The position numbers and the translations under genes are program-made. Below, piece by piece: positions 1 to 6,060 of a stretch of 6,694 nucleotides of DNA. Positions within the stretch are counted from its first letter, which is position 1. Every line of letters begins with the position of its first letter. The notes beneath the pieces are model-generated. The model saw nothing but the letters and a program-made list of their open reading frames with translations. It did no database searches and was not told where the DNA came from. Origin of the DNA: Sulfurovum sp. (GTDB lineage Bacteria > Campylobacterota > Campylobacteria > Campylobacterales > Sulfurovaceae); contig JALWME010000044.1 of assembly GCA_027083995.1 (NCBI GenBank), positions 1-6,694 on the forward strand, given 5' to 3'.

Positions 1-1019
1 GAGAAAATGGTGTGTACACTGCATATAGATACAACACGCAAAGCACTAAGGGGGTGAGTTTTGGAAGAGCCCCTACGCCAAACGAAATTAAAGCATGGGA
101 TGTAGATGCTTTACCAGATGGTACAGGTCTGCCAGAAGGTGAAGGTTCTGTAGAGCTTGGTGACGAACTTTATGAAGCACAGTGTGCAGTATGTCATGGT
201 GAATTTGGTGGTGGCGGACAGGGGTATCCTCAGCTTGCCGGCGGTAACCAAGATAAAGATGAAAACGGCATTGTTAAAACGCTTAAAAACCAGAGAGAGT
301 ATGGAAATACTGATGCACCTAAAAGAACTGTTGGTACATATTGGCCAGTAGCTACAACACTTTTTACGTATATTAGAGATGCGATGCCATATGCACATCC
401 AAAGTCTTTGTCTAACGATGAAGTATATGCAATCACTGCTTATATACTTGCTCAAAACAATATAGAGATTGATGGCGAAGAGATGGATGAAGAATATGTT
501 TTAAACAAAGAAAAACTTGCAAAAGTTGTTTTGCCAAATAGAAATGGTTTCTATCCAAATATCGATGGTCCCAATGCACAAGAGGATATTAGAGCATTTT
601 TTGCAGACCGTGCTAAAAACATAGGTGCTGGTATAAGATGTATGAAAGATTGTAAAGATCCAGGCGGTAAAGATGGTAAAACAGAAGCATCTGTTGTGAA
701 AATAAAATATGAAATGAAAGATGTCGTGCCACCATATGCCTATGCGAGAGATTTGCCACCTAAAAAAGAAGGTGGATTAGAGCATCCTGGTAAAGAAGGC
801 TATGAAAACAATTGTGCAGTATGTCACAAGACAGACACCATGGGTGCACCAGCAGTTGGCGATAAGTCTGCATGGGAAGCAACACTTAAAAAAGGTATAG
901 AGAAAGTATATGAAAATGCTATCAAAGGTACTGGAGGAATGCCTCCTAAAGGTGGCTCAACAGAACCAGATGATAAAATAAAAGAGATGGTTGATTATAT
1001 GATAGAGGCAAGTAAGTAG
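1..1019 (+). CDS. soxD: SoxD, di-haem cytochrome c subunit of sulfane dehydrogenase SoxCD (5'-partial)
   Basis: Periplasmic electron-transfer partner of the molybdenum enzyme SoxC. SoxCD oxidises the sulfane sulfur bound to SoxYZ, and SoxD takes up the electrons. Two haem c sites (CAVCH) are visible, encoded at 183-197 and 813-827. Likely axial methionines are in DAMPYAHP (Met at 384-386) and GGMPP (Met at 939-941). The stretch FGRAPTPNEIKAWDVDALPDG before the first haem resembles the linker of SoxD in Paracoccus-type systems. Two extra cysteines at 639-641 and 651-653 lie between the haem domains. The frame is open to the window edge, so the signal peptide and true start lie upstream. The GTG at 12 is in frame, but it opens inside apparently conserved sequence and has no ribosome site, so I reject it as the start. 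The following soxY and soxZ support soxD over a generic di-haem cytochrome. Confidence 0.9.
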   Translation, partial: ENGVYTAYRYNTQSTKGVSFGRAPTPNEIKAWDVDALPDGTGLPEGEGSVELGDELYEAQCAVCHGEFGGGGQGYPQLAGGNQDKDENGIVKTLKNQREYGNTDAPKRTVGTYWPVATTLFTYIRDAMPYAHPKSLSNDEVYAITAYILAQNNIEIDGEEMDEEYVLNKEKLAKVVLPNRNGFYPNIDGPNAQEDIRAFFADRAKNIGAGIRCMKDCKDPGGKDGKTEASVVKIKYEMKDVVPPYAYARDLPPKKEGGLEHPGKEGYENNCAVCHKTDTMGAPAVGDKSAWEATLKKGIEKVYENAIKGTGGMPPKGGSTEPDDKIKEMVDYMIEASK

Positions 1020-1033
1020 TCTAACTACTCACT
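1012..1033 (+). terminator. Weak hairpin over the soxD stop codon (possible attenuator)
   Basis: AGTAGT (1015-1020) pairs with ACTACT (1024-1029) around a 3-base loop. After one mismatch the stem extends by three more pairs (1011-1013 with 1031-1033). A short TTTT run at 1033-1036 follows. It resembles an intrinsic terminator but is AT-rich and weak. At most it would partly reduce read-through from soxD into soxY. It could equally be chance in AT-rich DNA. Confidence 0.3.
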
Positions 1034-1053
1034 TTTACTCCACAAATAATCTA

Positions 1054-1082
1054 TACAATAATACTTATAGAGATATTATAAT
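1054..1082 (+). promoter_or_regulatory. Candidate internal promoter before soxY
   Basis: The 97-base gap between soxD and soxY contains an exact TATAAT at 1077-1082. A poor -35-like TACAAT lies at 1054-1059, 17 bases upstream. Campylobacterota housekeeping promoters often lack a clear -35 box, so the -10 match carries most of the weight. The region is very AT-rich, which makes chance matches likely. A start about 7 bases downstream would leave a leader of roughly 28 bases ending in the soxY ribosome site AAAGGA (1105-1110). Confidence 0.35.
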
Positions 1083-1116
1083 CTTTATAAGTTCAACTTA
1101 AAATAAAGGAAAAAAA

Positions 1117-1566
1117 ATGAAAAGAAGAAAATTTTTAAATATAGGTCTTGTAGCTGTTGCTGCAATACCAGCTAGTCTAAGTGCTGTTAACTTCAGAGAA
1201 TCTCAACCGAATGTATGGAAAGCTGAAAAATCTGTTGATGCGATTAAAGAGATGTTTGGTGATGCTAAACTTATTGAAAGTGACAAAATTAAAATGGTTG
1301 CTCCTAAGCTTGCAGAAAACGGTGGATCTATCCCTATTACACTTAAAAGTGATTTAGACATTGAAACAGTAGCATTTTTCCAAGATGCAAACCCTAGATC
1401 TGCGACGATTGTATTTTCAGTACCAGAAGGTCAAAAAGTAGATTATTCATTTAGAATTAAAATGAGACAAACTGCATTTGTTACAGTAGTAGCAAAGACT
1501 AGAAGCGGAGAACTCCATACGATTAAGAAAGAGATAGATGTATCTATCGGTGGTTGTGGAGGTTGA
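1117..1566 (+). CDS. soxY: SoxY, sulfur-carrier subunit of SoxYZ
   Basis: Covalent carrier of sulfur intermediates in the periplasmic Sox pathway. Substrates are attached to a cysteine on a flexible C-terminal arm. The protein ends in IGGCGG, the diagnostic SoxY motif, with Cys147 encoded at 1555-1557. The N-terminus MKRRKFLNIGLVAVAAIPASL is a twin-arginine (Tat) signal with Arg3-Arg4, as expected for a protein exported folded, together with SoxZ. The body (about residues 35-140) is a beta-rich Ig-like domain. The length of 149 residues is normal for the family. The ATG follows AAAGGA at 1105-1110 with a 6-base gap. It sits between soxD and soxZ, so it is probably the SoxY2-type paralogue serving SoxCD; a second soxY would be expected with soxXAB elsewhere in the genome. 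Confidence 0.95.
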   Translation: MKRRKFLNIGLVAVAAIPASLSAVNFRESQPNVWKAEKSVDAIKEMFGDAKLIESDKIKMVAPKLAENGGSIPITLKSDLDIETVAFFQDANPRSATIVFSVPEGQKVDYSFRIKMRQTAFVTVVAKTRSGELHTIKKEIDVSIGGCGG

Positions 1567-1630
1567 TTCTCTTCCCAAAAAGCATTTCAAGAGTAATATA
1601 AAAATATAAAATATAAAAAAAGGATATAAA

Positions 1631-1936
1631 ATGGCAAAAAAGATGAAAATCAAAGCAAAAGAAAAAGACGGTGTTGTTAAAGTAAAAGCAATGTTTACAA
1701 GCCTTATGGCAGACAAAGAAGAGGCAGAAAAAAAGAAAATTGAAGTAGAGTATATCGCTCATATTCTTGCAAAGGCAAATGATAAAGTTGTATTTGAAGC
1801 TACTACTAGTGGTTTTATGGCAGAAAACCCACTTTTAAAGTTCTCGTTTACGGGTGCTAAAAAAGGTGATACATTAGAGTTTGTACTTACTGATAATCAT
1901 GGTAAAACTGAAACAGGTAGTAAAAAAATTAAATAA
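1631..1936 (+). CDS. soxZ: SoxZ, partner subunit of the SoxYZ sulfur carrier
   Basis: Forms the SoxYZ heterodimer that presents the SoxY cysteine arm to the Sox enzymes. SoxZ has no signal peptide of its own (MAKKMKIKAKEKDG), which fits export together with Tat-targeted SoxY. The 101-residue length and beta-sandwich pattern fit the family. The family-typical segment before the C-terminus is recognisable in AENPLLKFSFTGAKKGDTLEF followed by TDNHG. The early loop that reads roughly H-x-M-E-(S/T)-G in alphaproteobacterial SoxZ is here SLMADKEEAEKKK, so the histidine and glycine are missing and the loop is highly charged. The ribosome site AAAGGA (1619-1624) is 6 bases from the ATG. The soxY-soxZ gap is 64 bases and extremely A-rich. 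No cysteines are present. Confidence 0.93.
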   Translation: MAKKMKIKAKEKDGVVKVKAMFTSLMADKEEAEKKKIEVEYIAHILAKANDKVVFEATTSGFMAENPLLKFSFTGAKKGDTLEFVLTDNHGKTETGSKKIK

Positions 1937-1944
1937 GGATACTT

Positions 1945-3219
1945 ATGAAAAGTATATTAAGTATTTTAATCATAGTTGCCTTTGTGGCAGCTATGCCATT
2001 TATTGGCAATAAAAGTGTCAAAGTCGAGAATCCACACAAGCTTGATATAGATGGTAACTTCATTATGAACGATTGGCACTATGATGACTTTAAAGATGAA
2101 ACTCGTGTAGGTGGTGGACCAGATTGGGATTATAATTTAAAGCCAGTACAGGTTAGTGATAGGGTATGGTGCTTTTTTGGTGCAATGGAGATGCCAACAA
2201 AAGAGAATGCTGGAGATATGTCAAACTCTTGTTATATCAAAGGTGATACTGAATGGATAGCATGGGATTCAGGGCCATCATATATTTTTGCCAAACAGGC
2301 ATATGCACAAATGAAAAAAATTGCAGATATGCCAGTAAAAAATGTGATTATCAGTCATGAACATGATGACCATTGGTTAGGTAATAATTATTACAAAGAG
2401 GTACATGGAGCCAAGATTATAGGCCCAGAATCAATCAATGAGAATTATTTTGGTCCAAGAGAAATAGATGGCAAAAAGTATCCTGGTATGCAAACTAGAA
2501 TGATTAGAGCACTTTATCAGAATGCTACGAGAGACACTGTATTGGCATTGACTGATGAAGCATTTGAAGAGACAACCAAATTTGAAATTTCTGGTGTAAA
2601 ACTAGAGTATGTCAAGGTAGGTTATGTGCATTCTGAAGAAGATTGGTATCTCTATCTTCCTGATGATAAAGTTATTTTGGCTGCAGATACAGTTATGAAT
2701 GGTAGAGTAACATCAAACAGGGATGGTCTTGTTATTGGTCAGATTAATGCATTGAATTCTATAAGGTCTAAAGATTGGGACTATTTGGTTCCAGGGCATG
2801 GATTTGTGACAGACAAAACAGCTGCAGATGAATCTGTACTATATTTTAGATTACTTAAAGATAGAGTTCTTGAAAAAATGGAAGAAGGTGTTATTGCTGA
2901 TTTTATTACAAAAGAAGTAACATTAGATGAGTTTAGAGATAAAGATTTATATTATATTCTGAGTCCACAAAATGTATTTAGGTCTTATGAAGAGCTTGAG
3001 ATGTTTGACGAAGATGATTTGATAGATTATGAAGCACTTAAAGAGGAAGAAGAGGCTGCAAGAGCTGAAGCAGAAGAAGCCAAAAAAGCAGCTGCTGAGG
3101 CAGAAGCTAAAGCTACTGAAAAAGCATCAGAAGCGGCAGAAGCAGCGTCAATTGAAGCTTCGGAAGAAATGCCTTCCGTAGCAACTCCTACAGTAGAAAC
3201 AGAAGCAGTTAATCCATAG
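1945..3219 (+). CDS. soxH: SoxH-like secreted metallo-beta-lactamase-fold hydrolase with acidic C-terminal tail
   Basis: Predicted periplasmic di-metal hydrolase. A hydrophobic export segment covers residues 1-20. The fold core runs from about residue 66 to 300 and has the complete metal-binding set: H138-E-H140-D-D142-H143, then H229 (GYVHS), D248 (AADT) and H285 (PGHG). The position directly after soxZ matches SoxH of sox clusters. SoxH belongs to the fold family, is not essential for thiosulfate oxidation in Paracoccus as far as I recall, and has no settled substrate. Residues about 363-410 are an Ala/Glu/Lys-rich stretch, probably a long helix or coiled coil. A Ser/Thr/Val-rich end follows, making the protein longer than a bare SoxH. 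The soxZ stop codon forms part of the ribosome site TAAGGA (1934-1939), so the two genes are probably translated together. Enzyme fold is certain; the symbol rests on context. Confidence 0.8.
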   Translation: MKSILSILIIVAFVAAMPFIGNKSVKVENPHKLDIDGNFIMNDWHYDDFKDETRVGGGPDWDYNLKPVQVSDRVWCFFGAMEMPTKENAGDMSNSCYIKGDTEWIAWDSGPSYIFAKQAYAQMKKIADMPVKNVIISHEHDDHWLGNNYYKEVHGAKIIGPESINENYFGPREIDGKKYPGMQTRMIRALYQNATRDTVLALTDEAFEETTKFEISGVKLEYVKVGYVHSEEDWYLYLPDDKVILAADTVMNGRVTSNRDGLVIGQINALNSIRSKDWDYLVPGHGFVTDKTAADESVLYFRLLKDRVLEKMEEGVIADFITKEVTLDEFRDKDLYYILSPQNVFRSYEELEMFDEDDLIDYEALKEEEEAARAEAEEAKKAAAEAEAKATEKASEAAEAASIEASEEMPSVATPTVETEAVNP

Positions 3220-3242
3220 TAGATTACAGAAATATTTATACA

Positions 3243-3272
3243 ATAGGCTTGAATTATCATCTTCAAGCCTAT
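3243..3272 (+). terminator. Perfect 11-bp hairpin after soxH, probable terminator or mRNA-end element
   Basis: ATAGGCTTGAA (3243-3253) and TTCAAGCCTAT (3262-3272) are exact inverted repeats around an 8-base loop. This is the strongest hairpin I found in the window. It lies 23 bases after the soxH stop and 28 bases before the MOSC gene. No run of T follows on either strand, so it is not a standard intrinsic terminator. It may act as a T-less terminator or as a stem that protects the 3' end of the sox transcript after processing. It could also mark partial read-through into the next genes. Confidence 0.5.
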
Positions 3273-3300
3273 GTGCAAGATAGCGTAGAAGTAGGTAATC

Positions 3301-3732
3301 ATGACACAGGTTGGTAACATTTACTCGCTATTTTATACCACTACAGAGAAACAAACCCCCACAAAAGAATTATTTTTAGATTTAAAAGGTGTATTGAAAG
3401 ACAAACACTATGGTAAAGATAGTGCAAGATCTGTACTGTTAACCTCACTTGATAGCTATGAACTTGTAAGAAAAAATAATGTAAGCATATCTTACGGTGA
3501 TTTGGGCGAAAATATCTTAATGGATTATAATCCATATCACTTAGGCATTGATAGCAAGATTGTAATCGGGTCTGTTGTGTTGGCTGTGAGTCAACATGGC
3601 ACTCTTTGTAAGGGGCTGTCCAAGGTAAACGTAAAACTCCCAAAACTACTTAAAGATGGCAGAGGTATTTTTGTTAAGGTATTAAGTCCAGGTAGTATCA
3701 AAGAGGGTGATGCTGTCTATCTCTTAGATTAA
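3301..3732 (+). CDS. MOSC-domain protein
   Basis: MOSC domains occur in molybdenum-cofactor sulfurases and in small stand-alone proteins thought to handle sulfur or molybdenum cofactor; the reaction of most stand-alone members is unknown. Here the domain fills the whole 143 residues, with no signal peptide, so it is cytoplasmic. Visible family features are GVLKDKHYG (30-38), RSVLLTS (43-49), GDLGENI (66-72) and the cysteine-bearing GTLCKGLSK (100-108), where C103 is the likely sulfur-accepting residue. The end, FVKVLSPGSIKEGDAVYLL, is the usual closing strand region. The ribosome site is weak (AGGT at 3293-3296). It is 29 bases from the TPR gene, so probably cotranscribed with it. SoxC is a molybdopterin enzyme, so a cofactor-related role is plausible, but only from proximity. 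Confidence 0.85.
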   Translation: MTQVGNIYSLFYTTTEKQTPTKELFLDLKGVLKDKHYGKDSARSVLLTSLDSYELVRKNNVSISYGDLGENILMDYNPYHLGIDSKIVIGSVVLAVSQHGTLCKGLSKVNVKLPKLLKDGRGIFVKVLSPGSIKEGDAVYLLD

Positions 3733-3760
3733 CAAAGATATATAATTTTAAGGAGCCTAG

Positions 3761-4489
3761 ATGAAAAAATTAGTATTTTATGCGATTTTTTTTAGCATGC
3801 CATTGCTATATGGACATGGACCTAATCATAACAAGGCAGATGATGCTAAAAAAAGAGGTGATTTTAAGAGTGCTGTAAAATATAGTCTTATGCAACTAAA
3901 TGAGGATTATATTACTTTTGGTGAATTTTCTAAAGAGACTATGACTACTTATGGAAGACTTGGTATTTTTGCTGAAAAAACAGGAGATTATAATGCAGCA
4001 TTAGCCTATAGTTTTGAAGCACTAAAAATACAAAAAAAGCTTTTAGATGAGAATGATTCAATTACAGCTACAACTTATAATAATATGGGTGGGATATATT
4101 CTAAAATGAAAAAATACAAAGAGGCACTTGAGTATTATTTTAAATCTTTGGAAATACAAGAAATAAATTTTGGGAAAAATCATCGAACATCGGCTATCAC
4201 CAACAATAACATAGCAGGCGTATATCGGAAGCAAATGAAATATAAAAAGGCTTTAGAGTATTATTATAAATCATTAGAGGTGCGATTAAAGACACTTGAT
4301 AAGAATCATTATACTATCGCGTTAGCACATAGTAATATCGGTTTAATCTACTTCAACCAAGGGAAGTACAAAAAGGCACTACAGGAGTTGAACAAAGCAC
4401 TCAAGATACGTAAAACTGTATTTGGAGATAATCATTCCTTTACACGTAAAACGCAAAAAAACATAGAGTATATTAAAAGTAAACTATAA
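3761..4489 (+). CDS. Secreted tetratricopeptide-repeat (TPR) protein
   Basis: Predicted periplasmic scaffold protein of 242 residues; partner unknown. Residues 1-18 (MKKLVFYAIFFSMPLLYG) form a signal peptide. The mature part is TPR repeats with a 42-residue period of the kinesin-light-chain type: units start at about residues 61, 103, 145 and 187, with a degenerate one near 29. Each carries a (Y/N)NxxG-IY core, then (K/D)Y-(K/N)xAL, then a helix ending in (E/K)(I/V)(Q/R). TPR arrays bind other proteins and have no catalytic role themselves. The ATG follows a strong AAGGAG (3750-3755) with a 5-base gap. It shares direction with the MOSC gene before it and the DUF302 gene after it. By eye the coding sequence is more A/T-rich than the sox genes, so it may be a later addition. 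Function is not recognised. Confidence 0.8.
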   Translation: MKKLVFYAIFFSMPLLYGHGPNHNKADDAKKRGDFKSAVKYSLMQLNEDYITFGEFSKETMTTYGRLGIFAEKTGDYNAALAYSFEALKIQKKLLDENDSITATTYNNMGGIYSKMKKYKEALEYYFKSLEIQEINFGKNHRTSAITNNNIAGVYRKQMKYKKALEYYYKSLEVRLKTLDKNHYTIALAHSNIGLIYFNQGKYKKALQELNKALKIRKTVFGDNHSFTRKTQKNIEYIKSKL

Positions 4490-4527
4490 TAGCTTTTTGG
4501 CTATGATAATTAATATAAATTAAATAT

Positions 4528-4533
4528 GAAGGA
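4528..4533 (+). promoter_or_regulatory. Ribosome binding site that decides the DUF302 gene start
   Basis: GAAGGA is followed by two consecutive ATG codons at 4537 and 4540. The gap to the first is 3 bases and to the second 6. The other well-marked genes here (soxY, soxZ, soxH-like, TPR) have gaps of 5-6 bases, so the second ATG is preferred. The difference is one methionine. Confidence 0.6.
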
Positions 4534-4539
4534 TTAATG

Positions 4540-5523
4540 ATGAATATAAACTTAAAACATTTGGTTCTGGCAGTATTGTTGACATTTGGAATGACAGCAT
4601 ATGCAAAAGAAGAGGTTAAAAAAGTTGCATCAACAAAGAGTGAAACTGCGGCACAAGATATTCGTATATATACAGCAGATAACCAAGGTGGAAAAATTAA
4701 TGCTGCTTCTGTAGAGAAGGCATTTACCAATGCAGGTTTTTATGTAACAGGTATTAATGATATGAATATACCATTTGATGCTAAATATAAAAAACACCCA
4801 CATAAACTCTATTATTTAATGACTTTTCATAAAAAAGATTTTGTAAACAAAATCATGAAAAAATATCCTGAAATGGCATTGTTTACACCACTTAGTATGT
4901 CTATCTATACTAGAAATGGAGAAAAAACCATTTCTGTGTCATCGATGTCAGCTAGTGGTATTGCCAAAGTGACAGGTATCCCAGCAGATAATGCGGATTT
5001 GGTAGCCTATATGAAAGAGATAGCAGATACTTTGGCTAAAGCACTTCCAAATGGTAAATTTGAAGAACTTGACTACAAGATAGCAAAGCCTGAAGGTGAT
5101 CTTGTGCAGAGATTTACAATGGAGATGGATGTAAAAGAAGATGAGATAGAAGATGAAGCAGAAGGCATACAGGAAGAGATTGAAGCTGGAGTTGAGACAG
5201 CAGGTTTTGTTGTGGCTGGGTTTAATCAACTGGTAGATGATCTTAAGAGTTCAGGAAATGATTCTTATGATTTTTTTGATGTCTATTCCATATGTAAAGT
5301 ACCTGTTATCTATACTGTATCAAAAGAACATCCTGAAGCAGGAGCATTTGCCCCTTGTACGCTTTACATGTATAAGAAAAAAGGAGAGAAGGTGGTGCAT
5401 TTTGCCTATCCGTCTGTGTACAACTGGTTTAGCTCTATAGATGTTGCAGATAAAGAGTCAAAAGATGTACTTTTAAAAGCACAAAAGCAAATGAATGCAG
5501 CGTTAGCAGAGGTAACCGAATAA
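4540..5523 (+). CDS. Secreted protein with two DUF302-like domains
   Basis: Exported protein of 327 residues with no known reaction. The signal peptide ends near AYA (about residue 22). Two related halves follow, roughly residues 42-170 and 195-325. They align at KKYPEMALFTPLSMSIY against KEHPEAGAFAPCTLYMY and at NGEKTISV against KGEKVVHF, which is the beta-strand pattern of DUF302 proteins. The second half begins after a very acidic linker (EDEIEDEAEGIQEEIE). Only the second half has cysteines (C252 in SICKV, C273 in APCTL), and C273 replaces a leucine of the first half. DUF302 proteins are small alpha/beta proteins of unknown function that often occur with sulfur or redox genes. It lies 50 bases after the TPR gene on the same strand. 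The domain call is from remembered pattern and internal similarity, not a profile search. Confidence 0.7.
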   Translation: MNINLKHLVLAVLLTFGMTAYAKEEVKKVASTKSETAAQDIRIYTADNQGGKINAASVEKAFTNAGFYVTGINDMNIPFDAKYKKHPHKLYYLMTFHKKDFVNKIMKKYPEMALFTPLSMSIYTRNGEKTISVSSMSASGIAKVTGIPADNADLVAYMKEIADTLAKALPNGKFEELDYKIAKPEGDLVQRFTMEMDVKEDEIEDEAEGIQEEIEAGVETAGFVVAGFNQLVDDLKSSGNDSYDFFDVYSICKVPVIYTVSKEHPEAGAFAPCTLYMYKKKGEKVVHFAYPSVYNWFSSIDVADKESKDVLLKAQKQMNAALAEVTE

Positions 5524-5539
5524 ATTTATTTATGGCTGT

Positions 5540-5570
5540 GTACTTGCTTTATTTTATACAATGCAAGTAT
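5540..5570. terminator. Hairpin in the convergent gap, possible two-way terminator
   Basis: The 64-base gap between the converging DUF302 gene and the - strand gene holds TACTTGC (5541-5547) pairing with GCAAGTA (5563-5569), with one more G-T pair outside and a 15-base T-rich loop. A second small hairpin, TTCCT-ggat-AGGAA, lies at 5573-5586 and abuts the stop codon of the - strand gene. Neither has a following T run on either strand. Position favours termination, structure only weakly. Confidence 0.35.
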
Positions 5571-5587
5571 GCTTCCTGGATAGGAAC

Positions 5588-6055
5588 TTATTTGATATGT
5601 GTTATATCAAAGTAATGGACAACCTCTCGTATGAGTGTGGCTTCTTTTCTTCTTCTAAAGTGATCACTTAAATCAAATGCTTCGCTCTCATAGCCTTCTT
5701 TATACTCTTTAACAAAAGCATGGTAAAGGTCTTCTTTTATGGCAGTGATTTCATAGCTTACTTTGTCAATTACTGTATTATCGGTATGGAGGGATTCTCG
5801 AGATTTTTCATTGGCATTGATGCCTGCATATCGGTTTGTTTTTTCTTGTATGATATTCATCTCTAAATGTGTACGCATAGTGACAATCATATGCTCCAAT
5901 TGAGTTGGAGACATACCGTCTTTTAGTGCTTCTATGATGGTTGCTTCTTCTTGGATATAGCCCCAGCCCCCATCTAGTGACAAGTCCACATTAAAAGTCG
6001 CATTGAGGGTTTGTTTGATGTCTTGGCTATTTTGTATTTGCTGAAAGGAACTCAT
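5588..6055 (-). CDS. Hypothetical protein, 155 residues
   Basis: I do not recognise a named family. The protein has no signal peptide or membrane segment and no cysteine, so it is probably cytoplasmic. The N-terminal third has a distinctive LSLDGGWGYIQEEAT stretch (about residues 26-40). It is followed by a predicted mostly helical middle, including the (M)SPTQLEHMIVTMRTHLEMN segment, and a charged C-terminal helix region (KEDLYHAFVKEYKEGYES, then DHFRRRKEA). Codon use and composition look like the neighbours, and the frame is uninterrupted, which supports a real gene. The start lies 5 bases after the stop of the secreted thioredoxin gene. No clear ribosome site is present, only an A-rich leader (AAGAAA), so translation probably depends on coupling to that gene. 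Its function cannot be read from the sequence; context gives only cotranscription. Confidence 0.7.
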   Translation of the reverse strand: MSSFQQIQNSQDIKQTLNATFNVDLSLDGGWGYIQEEATIIEALKDGMSPTQLEHMIVTMRTHLEMNIIQEKTNRYAGINANEKSRESLHTDNTVIDKVSYEITAIKEDLYHAFVKEYKEGYESEAFDLSDHFRRRKEATLIREVVHYFDITHIK

Positions 6056-6060
6056 ATTGG

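Noticed and set aside
12..14. GTG as a start codon for the cytochrome
   Set aside because: The frame is open upstream, no ribosome site is visible, and the first residues look like the interior of SoxD, so the gene is truncated by the window edge.
1569..1593. Inverted repeat CTCTT/AAGAG between soxY and soxZ
   Set aside because: Five pairs around a 15-base loop in very A-rich DNA; too weak to call an element, and the two genes need balanced expression.
3237..3244. TATACAAT as a promoter for the MOSC gene
   Set aside because: No convincing -35, and it overlaps the strong hairpin, which would lie at the very start of the transcript. It cannot be distinguished from AT-rich background.
3027..3320. 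97-codon open frame on the - strand, rich in Ala and Ser
   Set aside because: It is the antisense of the Ala/Glu-rich soxH tail. Low-complexity codons keep the frame open, and it has no ribosome site.
4489..4504. Small hairpin ATAGC/GCTAT after the TPR gene
   Set aside because: Only five pairs, AT-rich and without a following T run; likely chance.
4948..5229. 93-codon open frame on the - strand
   Set aside because: It overlaps the well-supported DUF302 coding sequence and gives a Cys/Phe/His-rich product typical of antisense frames.
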